Positions 16,736-24,950 of a DNA stretch of 64,000 bases are shown in pieces; positions within the stretch are counted from its first letter, which is position 1; every line of letters starts with the position of its first letter. The stretch comes from Ferdinandcohnia sp047246645 (GTDB lineage: Bacteria > Bacillota > Bacilli > Bacillales > Bacillaceae_L): contig NZ_JBFOKR010000007.1 in the NCBI RefSeq assembly GCF_047246645.1, positions 124,001-188,000 on the forward strand, given 5' to 3'. The notes below the pieces were generated by a model, which saw only the letters and a list, made by a program, of their open reading frames with translations, was not told where the DNA came from and made no database searches. The position numbers and the translations under genes are program-made.

Positions 16736-17230
16736 ATGTTAATAAGACAAATTAAAGTAAGTGATGCTAAGGAATTTATAGAGTTATCAAGTATTGTAGA
16801 TGATTCTGGATATATGCTGTATGAACCTGGTGAAAGGGAGACAACCCCTGAGCAACAGGAAAAAATGATTGAGAGAGTGCTAGGCGAAAAGAACTCAACT
16901 ATTTTGGTAGCTGAAACTGAAGGGAAACTTGTAGGCTTTCTTTGCGTATTTGGTGGTGGTGTCAGAAGAAACCGACATTCGGGATACATCGTATTAGGTG
17001 TACAAGGTGAATACAATGGAAAAGGGATTGCTACAAAACTATTTAAAGAAATGTTTGTATGGGCAAAACAGGTTGGGTTATCAAGGTTGGAACTAACCGT
17101 AATCAAAGATAATGTGAAGGCCTTCAATTTATATAGGAAAATGGGCTTTGTGTTAGAGGGGGAAAAGGTACATTCCTTGGTCATTGATGGAGTGCCGACG
17201 AATGAATATTACTTGTATAGATTATTGTAA
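16736..17230 (+). CDS. GNAT family N-acetyltransferase
   Basis: A 164-residue single GNAT domain. The acetyl-CoA binding loop is near VQGEYNGKGIATKLFKE (residues 93-109), and the final part FNLYRKMGFVLEGEK is the usual C-terminal strand and helix. It transfers an acetyl group from acetyl-CoA, and the acceptor is unknown. ATG 16736 (MLIRQIKVSDAKEF) is preferred over the upstream start at 16703, because GGTGGTGG lies about 6 bases before it and family members begin with IRxxxxxDA. The gene is followed by a 52-bp tandem repeat. Confidence 0.88.
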   Translation: MLIRQIKVSDAKEFIELSSIVDDSGYMLYEPGERETTPEQQEKMIERVLGEKNSTILVAETEGKLVGFLCVFGGGVRRNRHSGYIVLGVQGEYNGKGIATKLFKEMFVWAKQVGLSRLELTVIKDNVKAFNLYRKMGFVLEGEKVHSLVIDGVPTNEYYLYRLL

Positions 17231-17235
17231 CTGGT

Positions 17236-17498
17236 ATACGAGCCATTGAGGGTGGCAAGGCAGGAATGAAGGTAAGATAGAGCAGGTCTACGAGCCATTA
17301 AGCAAGGTAATATAGGACTGAAAGTAAGATAGAGTATGCCTTCGAGCCGTTGAGCAAGGTAATATAGGACTGAAAGTAAGATAGAGTATGTCTACGAGCC
17401 GTTGAGCAAGGTAATATAGGACTGAAAGTAAGATAGAGTATGCCTTCGAGCCACTGAGTAAGGTAATACAGGACTGCAGGTTAGATTGATGAGCGAGG
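17236..17498. repeat. 52-bp tandem repeat, five units
   Basis: The CGAGCC landmark recurs at 17239, 17291, 17343, 17395 and 17447, exactly 52 bp apart. The core reads GAGCAAGGTAATATAGGACT then GAAAGTAAGATAGAGTATG. Units 2-4 are nearly identical; the first and last are diverged, a typical minisatellite gradient. 52 is not a multiple of three, so a repeated protein is excluded. It occupies the convergent gap between the acetyltransferase and the thioesterase. Confidence 0.9.
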
Positions 17499-17568
17499 CA
17501 TTGAAAATTCCAAGTAACAAAGTAAAAAAAAGAAGGCTTTTGCATTCACATTGGTAGGGTATTCAAAT

Positions 17569-17643
17569 GCAAACAATCGCTTGTTTAAATTTCAAAACTC
17601 TTGTTATATATGAGCTGAAGGCCTAAATAAACGTTTGTTAGAA
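17569..17643. repeat. Paired-palindrome element, copy C
   Basis: The palindromes GCAAACAATCGCTTGTTTAA (17569-17588) and TAAATAAACGTTTGTTAGAA (17624-17643) start 55 bp apart. TTGTTA at 17601 is 17 bp before TAAATA. This is the most diverged copy, yet the spacing is unchanged. A terminator begins at the end of the second palindrome. Confidence 0.7.
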
Positions 17644-17680
17644 ACAGTTCGAGGGAAATTATAGTCCCTCGAACTGTTTT
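17643..17680. terminator. Bidirectional intrinsic terminator
   Basis: Stem AACAGTTCGAGGGA / TCCCTCGAACTGTT with loop AATTATAG and flanking A/T runs. It directly follows paired-palindrome copy C and precedes the stop of the thioesterase gene. Confidence 0.88.
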
Positions 17681-18081
17681 ATTTTACTTTTGATTTTTTC
17701 TGGTAATGGTACTGCTGTTTTTGAAACTACATCATAATTAGCATTAATCATCTCTGCCTCAATTAAAACCACGTCGTCTCGAGTAATCAAACTTTCTAGT
17801 GTAAGACTGGAGTTCCCAATTTTTTTAACTCGAACATAGATTGTTAGAATATCATCTAATAATGCCGGCTTTTTATAATGAACTGTACTTTTTACTAGTA
17901 CAGGATCAAACTGAAGTGAGTGAGGGTCTTTGATCCATTGTGGACCTAATATCTCCCTCATATATTCTGTAAAGGCAATGTCTAAGTATGTATGATAATG
18001 GGCATTAAAGACAATCTTTTGACCATCAATTTCTGAATAACGGACCCGGATTTCATGCGAAAATTTGTATTGATCTTTCAT
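17659..18081 (-). CDS. Acyl-CoA thioesterase, 4HBT hotdog family
   Basis: A 140-residue hotdog-fold protein of the 4-hydroxybenzoyl-CoA thioesterase / YbgC type. The motif RYSEIDGQKIVFNAHYHTYLD (residues 13-33, with the catalytic-position acid just after RYSE) is the family signature. These enzymes hydrolyse acyl-CoA thioesters in the cytoplasm. ATG 18081 is used because AAGGAGG lies 7 bases upstream. The upstream start at 18111 would include the ribosome binding site in the coding region. The stop codon and C-terminus overlap the terminator stem. Substrate chain length is unknown. Confidence 0.88.
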   Translation of the reverse strand: MKDQYKFSHEIRVRYSEIDGQKIVFNAHYHTYLDIAFTEYMREILGPQWIKDPHSLQFDPVLVKSTVHYKKPALLDDILTIYVRVKKIGNSSLTLESLITRDDVVLIEAEMINANYDVVSKTAVPLPEKIKSKIKQFEGL

Positions 18082-18206
18082 ATTGTTTCCTCCTTTATGT
18101 GGATGTAACAATTTACTCGCATATATTTAGAAAGGCGAAATAATAATAGAAAAACATAGAACATCATGTTACTATTTTTTTATTCTATGAGAAAGGTCGT
18201 ACATTC

Positions 18207-19268
18207 ATGAATAAGTTAGAAGGGAAAAAAATCCTTGAATCATATTTTGTTGCTGGTCTAGGTGGGGTTATCTTTTACATGGGACACCTGCCAATTCCAT
18301 GGATATTGGGACCGATGTCATTTATGACTCTATACAAGGCCGTTTCAAACAGAAAAATGGTTGTACCCGTTCCTTTTTATAACGGCGGTCTTGTAACGCT
18401 AGGAATCTATTTTGGTTTATCTTTTACAAAGGATACATTTATTACGGTTTATCCATATATTCTACCATTTATAATCACAACTATTTTGCTACTGGCTGCG
18501 AGTATAATTAATAGTATCTTAGTAACAAAATTTATAAAAGTAGATCCGATGACAAGTGTGTTCGGTTCAATCCCCGGGGGATTATCTGAGATGGTGGCTG
18601 CTAGTCATTCCCTAAAAGCAAACTCCGCCATGGTTACCATTTTTCAAACCGTTCGTTTATTAACTGTTGTATTTTTAGTTCCTTTTATTGTAACGCATCT
18701 ATTTACAACTAGAACTGTGAATCCATATCAACTTGCTACTAATGTGAGCACGGAATCCTTGGTTGCATATCTGTGGTTTGGCTTAGCAATTTTAGCGGGT
18801 TGGTTGCTGAGAGATAAACTTCCGGCAGCATATGTAATTGGACCATTAGCAGTTACCGCTTTACTAGGGGTAGTAGGAGTACCTTTACCCAACTTACCGC
18901 CATGGTTCTTACTAATTGCTCAAGTCACGGTTGGAATGAAAATGGGAAATAATATATATTTAAAAGACTTGAAAATTGGTGGGAAGTACTGTGGCATCTA
19001 TTTACTACTAACTGCAATATTAATAGCAATTTCATTTGGCTTTGGATACATCTTTTCGGTTTTATCAGATCTCCCCATACAGACAGCCATTCTAAGCTTG
19101 GCTCCTGGAGGATTAGTAGAAATGGTGTTAACAGCGACAGCAATTGGAGCTGACCCAGCAATCGTGAGCGCATTACAGCTAGTTCGTCTCTTATTTATCA
19201 TTCTAGTTGTTCCAAGCTTCCTAAAATGGATGTTTACAAGAGAAAAGAAAGTTGCTGCAAACTTATAA
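18207..19268 (+). CDS. AbrB-family membrane protein (AmoA-like, putative transporter)
   Basis: A 353-residue membrane protein with about ten helices in two homologous halves. Each half carries the signature PGGLSEMV (near residue 127) or PGGLVEMVLTA (near residue 300), which defines the family misleadingly named AbrB or ammonia monooxygenase in databases. It is unrelated to the AbrB DNA-binding protein. Internal duplication of the PGGxxEM element suggests a carrier with inverted or direct repeats, and the substrate is unknown. ATG 18207 follows GAGAAAGGTCG. Monocistronic. Confidence 0.82.
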   Translation: MNKLEGKKILESYFVAGLGGVIFYMGHLPIPWILGPMSFMTLYKAVSNRKMVVPVPFYNGGLVTLGIYFGLSFTKDTFITVYPYILPFIITTILLLAASIINSILVTKFIKVDPMTSVFGSIPGGLSEMVAASHSLKANSAMVTIFQTVRLLTVVFLVPFIVTHLFTTRTVNPYQLATNVSTESLVAYLWFGLAILAGWLLRDKLPAAYVIGPLAVTALLGVVGVPLPNLPPWFLLIAQVTVGMKMGNNIYLKDLKIGGKYCGIYLLLTAILIAISFGFGYIFSVLSDLPIQTAILSLAPGGLVEMVLTATAIGADPAIVSALQLVRLLFIILVVPSFLKWMFTREKKVAANL

Positions 19269-19288
19269 AAACAAATGGACTTTAAATG

Positions 19289-19363
19289 TTAAACAAACGT
19301 TTGATTGAAAAGTGAACCACTTGGTGCGCAAGGGTCTAAGGGCTAAACAAATGTTTGTTTGAA
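19289..19363. repeat. Paired-palindrome element, copy D
   Basis: TTAAACAAACGTTTGATTGA (19289-19308) and TAAACAAATGTTTGTTTGAA (19344-19363) start 55 bp apart. TTGGTG at 19321 is 17 bp before TAAACA. It lies in the convergent gap after the AbrB-family gene and is followed by a terminator 13 bp later. Confidence 0.75.
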
Positions 19364-19375
19364 CATGTTTATATA

Positions 19376-19400
19376 AAAAGGGAGCTGTGCGCTCCCTTTT
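19376..19400. terminator. Bidirectional intrinsic terminator
   Basis: AAAAGGGAGC-tgtgc-GCTCCCTTTT, a perfect stem with A and T flanks. Confidence 0.88.
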
Positions 19401-19430
19401 ATTTGTAGGTAAGAAAGTCTATAAATTTCA

Positions 19431-19568
19431 ACCTAGTTTTTGGTGTCTAGCTCCAGGCGCCATCGGCTCGAGGTCATAAGCCAATCCGTCGGGAAGGTTA
19501 AAGAACAACCTTCCAGCCGGCTCGTCTTATGCTTGTCGCCGATAGGCGGGCGCCTTGCGCTTTTCTAA
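19431..19568. repeat. GC-rich mosaic intergenic repeat, copy R3
   Basis: The left module GGTGTCTAGCTCCAGGCGCC and right module GCGCCTTGCGCTTTTCTAA are related to R1, R4 and R5. The interior is a nested palindrome with GGAAGGTT/AACCTTCC around AAAGAAC, then CCGGCTCG. It ends 7 bp from the stop codon of the DinB-like gene. The remainder of the 306-bp gap holds copy D and a terminator. Confidence 0.78.
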
Positions 19569-19574
19569 GTAGTA

Positions 19575-20057
19575 TTAGCCTTCCCATTCCTCTTTTGAAG
19601 GGCCATACATTCCAGGTACCATTAATCCAGCCTGGCGCATTAATACAGTCATTTGACCTCTATGGTGAATTTGATGTGTGTTTAACACGCCGAGTGTAAA
19701 GGAGTTGGGCCATTGTTGACCATACATATCAACTGTTTCATTTAACTTTTTATCATTCCATTGCTCCTTAATCGCACTAATCATGTTCTCACTTGATACT
19801 CTATATCCGTCTGCAATATCTTTGGCTGAAGTAGGAACTTCGCTTTCATGTTCTGCTCCTTCAAACGTTAAGCCAGTACGTGAAAGCATTTCATGTAATG
19901 ATGTAACTAGATGCCATCCCAGCTCACCAAGTGTTCTGTGTCCTGGTGCAACAGCCTGTGATAAAGCTTCATCTGTTAACGTATCTAAGATCTTTTGTGT
20001 GGAACTGCCTTCATACTGCCAATCTTGTATAAATTCTTCAATTGTATGGTACTTCAT
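19575..20057 (-). CDS. DinB/YfiT-family putative metal-dependent protein
   Basis: A 160-residue four-helix-bundle protein of the DinB family. Candidate metal-binding histidines are in LGELGWHLVTSLHEM (near residue 48) and NTHQIHHRGQMTVL (residues 126-139), the typical H...HxxxH triad. Relatives include thiol-dependent S-transferases (bacillithiol or mycothiol) and proteins of unknown role. The C-terminal GLMVPGMYGPSKEEW is often seen in Bacillus members. Start ATG 20057, with AGGAGG upstream on the minus strand. Function cannot be refined from the sequence. Confidence 0.85.
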   Translation of the reverse strand: MKYHTIEEFIQDWQYEGSSTQKILDTLTDEALSQAVAPGHRTLGELGWHLVTSLHEMLSRTGLTFEGAEHESEVPTSAKDIADGYRVSSENMISAIKEQWNDKKLNETVDMYGQQWPNSFTLGVLNTHQIHHRGQMTVLMRQAGLMVPGMYGPSKEEWEG

Positions 20058-20135
20058 AATGAATATCCTCCTAAATTTAGTTATATTTCATTATTCTTCA
20101 TACACATTAAATTTCCTTTTTAAACTATGTAAATT

Positions 20136-20183
20136 AAAAAGACTGTAGGCGAACTCGAAATTTCTTCGAGTTTGTCTACAGTC
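20136..20183 (-). terminator. Intrinsic terminator after the EthD-like gene
   Basis: Stem CAGACTGTAGACAAACTCGA pairing with TCGAGTTCGCCTACAGTC (minus strand), followed by TTTTTAATTT. It separates the two minus-strand genes. Confidence 0.82.
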
Positions 20184-20207
20184 TGAGACCCGTAGATTTT
20201 AATGCAA

Positions 20208-20510
20208 TTAATCCACTAAGGAGATAACAGGTGGCTTAGATAAGTATGGCATAAGATTCTGAACGTCTCCTGCTGTTGCTTCCCACTCAGGTGATGATAG
20301 GGCAAGGCTCATTGTATCTGGATTTTCAAAATGGAGTTCTACAAATAAATAGGGATCTCCTTCGTTATTAATGGACTGAAGCACACGGTGGATCTCGGCA
20401 CCGATTAGATTAGGTACCTTTTGAGCTAAAGGTACATGTGCCTCAAAATAGTATTTTTCAAAGGCTTCTTTATCAGTCGGCTGATCATACATCACAATTA
20501 CTTTTGCCAT
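20208..20510 (-). CDS. EthD-domain (dimeric ferredoxin-like) protein
   Basis: A 100-residue EthD/REDY-like protein: VIVMYDQPTDKEAFEKYYFE at the start, AHVPLAQKVPN with the conserved histidine (H30), and SPEWEATAGDVQNLMPYL near the C-terminus. The fold is a dimeric alpha/beta barrel. Members accompany degradative pathways or are stand-alone small proteins of unknown activity. The next plus-strand gene (LytTR) is divergent across a 180-bp gap. No cofactor site can be asserted. Confidence 0.85.
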   Translation of the reverse strand: MAKVIVMYDQPTDKEAFEKYYFEAHVPLAQKVPNLIGAEIHRVLQSINNEGDPYLFVELHFENPDTMSLALSSPEWEATAGDVQNLMPYLSKPPVISLVD

Positions 20511-20690
20511 ATTTTATCTACAACCTTTCATTATGGTATCGTTCTTTATAATATAGTAGGTAATAAGTACTATATGACTCGAATTATTCGACAATTGATA
20601 ACGTATGTTGTCGTATAACCTAGAAAGTCTATAAATATACCTGTAAAATATAAAATAATAGTAGATTTCAATCACAAAGGATGTTGCATA

Positions 20691-21335
20691 ATGAAAGAAA
20701 TCACAGTTAGCTCACTGTTAGACGTGATTGGTGAATTATTTTCAGATGAGATATCAATAGCTGTATCAAATACAAAGGAATATGTTTATTATCGTCCAAG
20801 CAAGCGAATCGACCTGAAAATCAAGTCAGGGGACTTAGTAAAGGAAGGTACAATTGCATATAAAGCTATACATACAGGCCAAAAGGCTTCAGAATTTATT
20901 AATCGTGATGTATTCGGGATACCCTATCACGGCATGGCGGTACCATTTTCTTATGATGGTGAATTAGAAGGTTGTGTAACTGCTATTTATCCTGCACTTA
21001 CTGAGGGGAAAGCAGTGGTAACGGTAAAATCTCCAGATGGCTGGATTCCGATTCCTTTTTCCAAGGTTGTATATCTAGAAGCGAAGGATAAAAAGACCCA
21101 TGTGTATACTGAAAGCTTCTCTGGTACACATAAATATTCTCTACAGGAATTTGAGTACTCGTTACCAAAAGATTATTTTATTCGATGCCATCGATCATTT
21201 ATTGTAAATGTAAACCATATAAGAGAGATACACCCTGATACCCATTCCACTTTCTTATTAGAGATGGATAATGGAGCACGTGTTCCTGTGAGCCAAAGTT
21301 ATTCTAGCTATTTTCGCAAATTATTAGCTTTTTAA
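20691..21335 (+). CDS. LytTR-type transcriptional regulator with N-terminal sensor-like domain
   Basis: A 214-residue protein. The C-terminal LytTR DNA-binding domain (about residues 110-214) shows KVVYLEAKDKKTHVYT, FIRCHRSFIVNVNHI and the final PVSQSYSSYFRKLL, all standard. The N-terminal part (1-100) has no aspartate receiver. It looks like a small ligand- or redox-sensing alpha/beta domain (GMAVPFSYDGELEGCVTAI), so it is not a two-component response regulator. It is 140 bp upstream of a CoA-transferase gene in the same direction and is probably its activator. LytTR sites (degenerate direct repeats) may lie in 21340-21460, but I cannot fix them. Confidence 0.85.
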   Translation: MKEITVSSLLDVIGELFSDEISIAVSNTKEYVYYRPSKRIDLKIKSGDLVKEGTIAYKAIHTGQKASEFINRDVFGIPYHGMAVPFSYDGELEGCVTAIYPALTEGKAVVTVKSPDGWIPIPFSKVVYLEAKDKKTHVYTESFSGTHKYSLQEFEYSLPKDYFIRCHRSFIVNVNHIREIHPDTHSTFLLEMDNGARVPVSQSYSSYFRKLLAF

Positions 21336-21475
21336 TGTAAAGGGAAATCTTCTGCTTTAGTAGGGGAATTATCTCTTTTATCCCAGTTTCTTGTTCTTTG
21401 CTCCAGAATTTCCTATCTGTGTAGTGTAAATAGGTAAAATTATCTTACTATTCATTACATGGAGGTTTGGGAGAG

Positions 21476-22987
21476 ATGGTAAACAAATTAGAGCGAATTA
21501 GAGATACCCGTCTTCATGACCGTATTGTCACACCTGAAGAGGCAGCAGAATGGATTCAAGACGGTATGACGTTAGGATTAAGTGGATTTACACGTGCCGG
21601 TGATGTGAAAGCGGTACCATTCGCGCTTGTAAAACGTGCTGACACTGAAAACTTTAAAGTAAATGTTTATACAGGGGCTTCATTAGGTTCAGATGTAGAT
21701 AAATTGTTTGCGGAAGCAGGAATATTAGGGAAAAGGTTACCATTCCAAGCAGATCCTACAATGCGGAAAGGGATTAACCAGGGGGACTTTTTATTTGTAG
21801 ATCAGCATTTGTCACACACAGCTGAATTATTACGAGCAAATGTAATGGATGTGGATATAGCAATTTTGGAAGCGATTGCAATTACTGATGACGGTATGAT
21901 TATTCCTACTACGTCAATTGGTAATTCACTTTCATTTGCACAGCAGGCAAAGTCAGTGATAGTAGAAATTAACCTAGCCCAATCTACTGAACTAGAGGGT
22001 ATACATGATTTATATACACCTGGCAAACAAGGGGAAAGGGAACCAATTCCATTAACGAAGTCAGCTGATCGCATTGGTCTTACTGGAATAAAAGTGGATA
22101 TAGATAAAATAAAGGGAATTGTATTTACAAATCAAACCGATTCACCTTCCACAATTGTTCCACCTGATGAGGAAACAAGGGTTATGGCGCAACACTTGCT
22201 TGCGTTTCTTCGCAAAGAAATTGAAGTTGGACGTTTAACAGAGAAACTTGCACCTTTACAATCTGGTATAGGGTCAGTAGCAAATGCAGTGCTTCATGGT
22301 ATGTTAGATTCTGAGTTTACAGATTTAGAGGTTTATTCAGAAGTGTTGCAGGATGCAGTATTCGATTTAATGGATGCCGGAAAAGTCTCATTTGCATCAT
22401 GTTGTTCAATTACTTTATCAGATGAAAAAATGAAAAAGGTATTTGCTAATTTCGAAGAATACCGTTACCGGTTAATAATGAGGCCCCAGGAAATTTCGAA
22501 TCATCCGGAAATCATTCGTCGACTTGGATTAATCTCCATTAACACTGCATTAGAGCTAGATATCTACGGAAATGTTAATTCAACTCATGTTCTTGGAACA
22601 AAGATGATGAACGGAATCGGTGGTTCTGGTGACTTTGCACGAAATGCTCGCTTAGCTATTTTTGTTACGAAATCAATTGCTAAGGGCGGAAACATTTCTA
22701 GTATTGTACCTTTCGTCTCACATGTGGACCACACGGAACATGATGTTGATGTAATCGTTACAGAACAAGGTTATGCAGACTTACGAGGACTTGCACCAAG
22801 AGAGCGTGTTGAACTAATTATCGAAAACTGTGCACACCCAATGTATCGTGACCAACTTCGCGAATATTATCAAGAAGCATTAACAAGAGGTGGTCAAACT
22901 CCACACGTACTTGAAAAGGCATTTTCATGGCATACAAACTTTGCACAAAAGGGTACAATGCTTCAAAAGGAAACTGTAACTTTATAA
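21476..22987 (+). CDS. Acetyl-CoA hydrolase/succinyl-CoA:acetate CoA-transferase family enzyme
   Basis: A 503-residue enzyme of the Ach1/Cat1/AarC family, which transfers CoA between acetate and succinate (or hydrolyses acetyl-CoA). Landmarks: GMTLGLSGFTRAGDVKAVP near the N-terminus, the likely catalytic glutamate in LEVYSEVLQDAV, the glycine loop GIGGSGDFARNA, and HVDHTEHDVDVIVTEQGYADLRGL. ATG 21476 has GGAGG 10 bases upstream. The alternative TTG at 21467 would sit almost on the ribosome binding site. The upstream LytTR regulator suggests induction by acetate or the energy state. A terminator follows. CoA-transferase rather than hydrolase activity is inferred. Confidence 0.9.
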   Translation: MVNKLERIRDTRLHDRIVTPEEAAEWIQDGMTLGLSGFTRAGDVKAVPFALVKRADTENFKVNVYTGASLGSDVDKLFAEAGILGKRLPFQADPTMRKGINQGDFLFVDQHLSHTAELLRANVMDVDIAILEAIAITDDGMIIPTTSIGNSLSFAQQAKSVIVEINLAQSTELEGIHDLYTPGKQGEREPIPLTKSADRIGLTGIKVDIDKIKGIVFTNQTDSPSTIVPPDEETRVMAQHLLAFLRKEIEVGRLTEKLAPLQSGIGSVANAVLHGMLDSEFTDLEVYSEVLQDAVFDLMDAGKVSFASCCSITLSDEKMKKVFANFEEYRYRLIMRPQEISNHPEIIRRLGLISINTALELDIYGNVNSTHVLGTKMMNGIGGSGDFARNARLAIFVTKSIAKGGNISSIVPFVSHVDHTEHDVDVIVTEQGYADLRGLAPRERVELIIENCAHPMYRDQLREYYQEALTRGGQTPHVLEKAFSWHTNFAQKGTMLQKETVTL

Positions 22988-22999
22988 TATGAACAATTG

Positions 23000-23031
23000 T
23001 AACCGTACAGAGTAATCTGTGCGGTTATTTT
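23000..23031 (+). terminator. Intrinsic terminator of the CoA-transferase gene
   Basis: TAACCGTACAGA-gtaa-TCTGTGCGGTTATTTT (one G·T pair). Confidence 0.85.
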
Positions 23032-23210
23032 AATAGTAAAGTTAATCGAACAAAACTAGTTTTCCCAGTAGGAGAGGGAATCCGGACAAAATCAGTTGCA
23101 ACGTTGAATAGTCTGATTTTAGCTGAGTCTAGGTATTTCGTAATATATAAACAATGAATTTTACATGATACGATTGTATGAGGAAACTACATTACGAAAA
23201 GAGGTTTTAT

Positions 23211-23480
23211 ATGAAAAATATACAAGTGTTTGTTGGTTGCTTTTTTATTGCAATATCTGCATTTTTATATGCAACTAAACATATTACAGCAGCAATCATT
23301 TCATCCAATATCAATAGTCCCAGTGTTAATTACTATGAAGGTGCTCTGGATTTAGTTGGAGCGGGTATAACCTTCTGGACAATTGCATCACTGGTCGCAG
23401 GAATTGTTTTGTTACTCAGTAGATTCATTGGAGCGTATAAAAGAAATGTAAAAGAAGTTCCGAAAGCGGAGCAAAAATAA
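23211..23480 (+). CDS. Small two-helix membrane protein
   Basis: An 89-residue protein with two hydrophobic segments (about residues 4-24 and 46-70) and a basic C-terminal tail (RNVKEVPKAEQK). ATG 23211 has GAGGTTTTAT just upstream. The longer frame from 23178 starts without a ribosome binding site. Nothing recognisable beyond membrane topology. It ends at a strong bidirectional terminator shared with the DUF2269 gene. Confidence 0.65.
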   Translation: MKNIQVFVGCFFIAISAFLYATKHITAAIISSNINSPSVNYYEGALDLVGAGITFWTIASLVAGIVLLLSRFIGAYKRNVKEVPKAEQK

Positions 23481-23514
23481 AGATGCCTGTCCTTTTTTAG
23501 GATAGGCATCTTTA
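23479..23514. terminator. Bidirectional intrinsic terminator
   Basis: AAAGATGCCTGTCCT / AGGATAGGCATCTTT around a T-rich loop, squeezed between two convergent stop codons. Confidence 0.9.
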
Positions 23515-23515
23515 T

Positions 23516-23971
23516 TTAAAAAGGCTTCAAAATCATTAATGCAATAATGACTATAAAAATTGTATTTTCAATATGTTCTACGCGGAATAACGCTTTTGCC
23601 AGCGGGTAATATTCCTTTGGAATTTCCTCGCCTTTATGAGAGTGTAATAAGGCTTTTACTGGTTTCGATTTGGGTGTAAGTGCAAAAGGACCCATTGCAA
23701 GGGCAACTAAAAACAGCACTAAGCTAGTTACATACCAGCCCATCTTAAATAAACCAGGGTTAATAGCCCCCATTAATAGCCCTGAAACCAATAGCATTGT
23801 ACCGCCGATCATTACAAATATATGAAGTTTATGCCGAATTGCATAAGCATGTTTGAGTTCTGTCATCGTATCGCCTGACTTTACAACTGTCGTTAAAATA
23901 AACCCAGGACCCATACCAAGTATGGCAGAAAAAATGTGTAAGAAAACAAGGATTTCATATATTGTACTCAC
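23516..23971 (-). CDS. DUF2269 family membrane protein
   Basis: A 151-residue protein with four transmembrane helices. The N-terminal STIYEILVFLHIFSAILGMGP and the invariant histidine (H12) are typical of DUF2269. A second conserved histidine lies in IRHKLHIFVMIGGT. I prefer GTG 23971, since GGAGG is 9 bases upstream. The longer frame from 24004 would read through that ribosome binding site. Paired histidines in adjacent helices suggest possible heme or metal binding, as in related cytochrome-b-like families, but this is only a suggestion. Confidence 0.78.
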   Translation of the reverse strand: MSTIYEILVFLHIFSAILGMGPGFILTTVVKSGDTMTELKHAYAIRHKLHIFVMIGGTMLLVSGLLMGAINPGLFKMGWYVTSLVLFLVALAMGPFALTPKSKPVKALLHSHKGEEIPKEYYPLAKALFRVEHIENTIFIVIIALMILKPF

Positions 23972-24232
23972 TAGAAAATTACCTCCAATCAATACAAATT
24001 CCACCTATAATAATACCATTCTTTTTAAATAGAATAGAGTGATAATGTTCACATTCGATTTTCTATGATACGAAATTTAATATTCGTTGGAAGTATTATA
24101 AAGCGATAGATTATATTTCTTGTGTAGCTCTAATATTTTACTTTTTTGTGACATGTTTTTTTCAGTGAATCTTCTGGTGGTATAATATAAAAGGAATGCA
24201 ACACAGAGAAATCTCTAAAAGGGGGCGATTAA

Positions 24233-24625
24233 ATGAAAAGTATTACAAAACTATTCTTTATCCTTTTGGGATTTATCTGTCTAGGACTAGGAATTGTAGG
24301 AATAATCTTACCTATTATACCTACAACACCCCTTCTATTATTAGCTTCTTTTCTATTCGTAAAAGGCTCTGACCGATTTGATCACTGGTTTAAAGGGACT
24401 GGTTTATATAAAAAGCATTTAGAAGGTTTTGTTAAGAAAAAAGAAATGACGTTAAAGCAAAAGCTGACTATTTTGTTATTTGCAGATGCAATGATTCTAA
24501 TTCCATTGATTACGCTTGATAGCACACTTCTAAGGATATTCCTGGTACTCGTAATCATTTATAAGTACTACTACTTCATCACGAAAATTAAAACTGTTCC
24601 TCAACCTGACTTTCATAATAATTGA
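24233..24625 (+). CDS. YbaN/DUF454 family membrane protein
   Basis: A 130-residue protein with the DUF454 signature: LGFICLGLGIVGIILPIIPT (residues 12-31), TTPLLLLASFLFVKGSDRF, then a basic segment (KKEMTLKQKLT) and two C-terminal helices. Family members are inner-membrane proteins of unknown function. AAAGGGGGCG precedes ATG 24233. Monocistronic. A mosaic repeat follows. Confidence 0.88.
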   Translation: MKSITKLFFILLGFICLGLGIVGIILPIIPTTPLLLLASFLFVKGSDRFDHWFKGTGLYKKHLEGFVKKKEMTLKQKLTILLFADAMILIPLITLDSTLLRIFLVLVIIYKYYYFITKIKTVPQPDFHNN

Positions 24626-24700
24626 AGAAAGAAGAAAAACCTTGCCGCTTGGGACAAGGTTTTGTTTATGCGTTAGTTAAAACAGTAACTAAATTTCAAC

Positions 24701-24950
24701 CTAGTTTTCGAAGTTTAGCTCCAGCGCCTAGCCCCTCGAGGTCGCTTCACCCCTCCTGCGGCGGCGACAGCCTCCTCGTCAGGGTTCCGACGCACAGGAT
24801 GTGCTAGTGCCGACGTTGCCACAGGACGTGGCGACTTTAGTCGGCCAGCGCTTGTCGGACTTGTACAGGATGTGCTGACATCGACGTTCGCCACAGGACG
24901 TGGCGGCTTTTAGTCGATGTTCCTTTTTCAAGGCGCTTGCGCTTTTCTAA
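24701..24950. repeat. GC-rich mosaic intergenic repeat, copy R4
   Basis: Left module TTTAGCTCCAGCGCCTAGCC and right module AAGGCGCTTGCGCTTTTCTAA-type end. The ACAGGATGTGCT / GCCACAGGACGTGGC cassette is present twice in tandem with different flanks (about 24794-24843 and 24866-24920). The last bases contain the stop codon of the ASCH gene (TAG, 24949-24947 on the minus strand). Fills the 321-bp convergent gap, and nothing else is seen there. Confidence 0.8.

Noticed and set aside
17288..17545. Minus-strand frame over the 52-bp tandem repeat
   Set aside because: A 52-bp period is not a multiple of three, so the repeated peptides arise from frame rotation. It also has no start signal.
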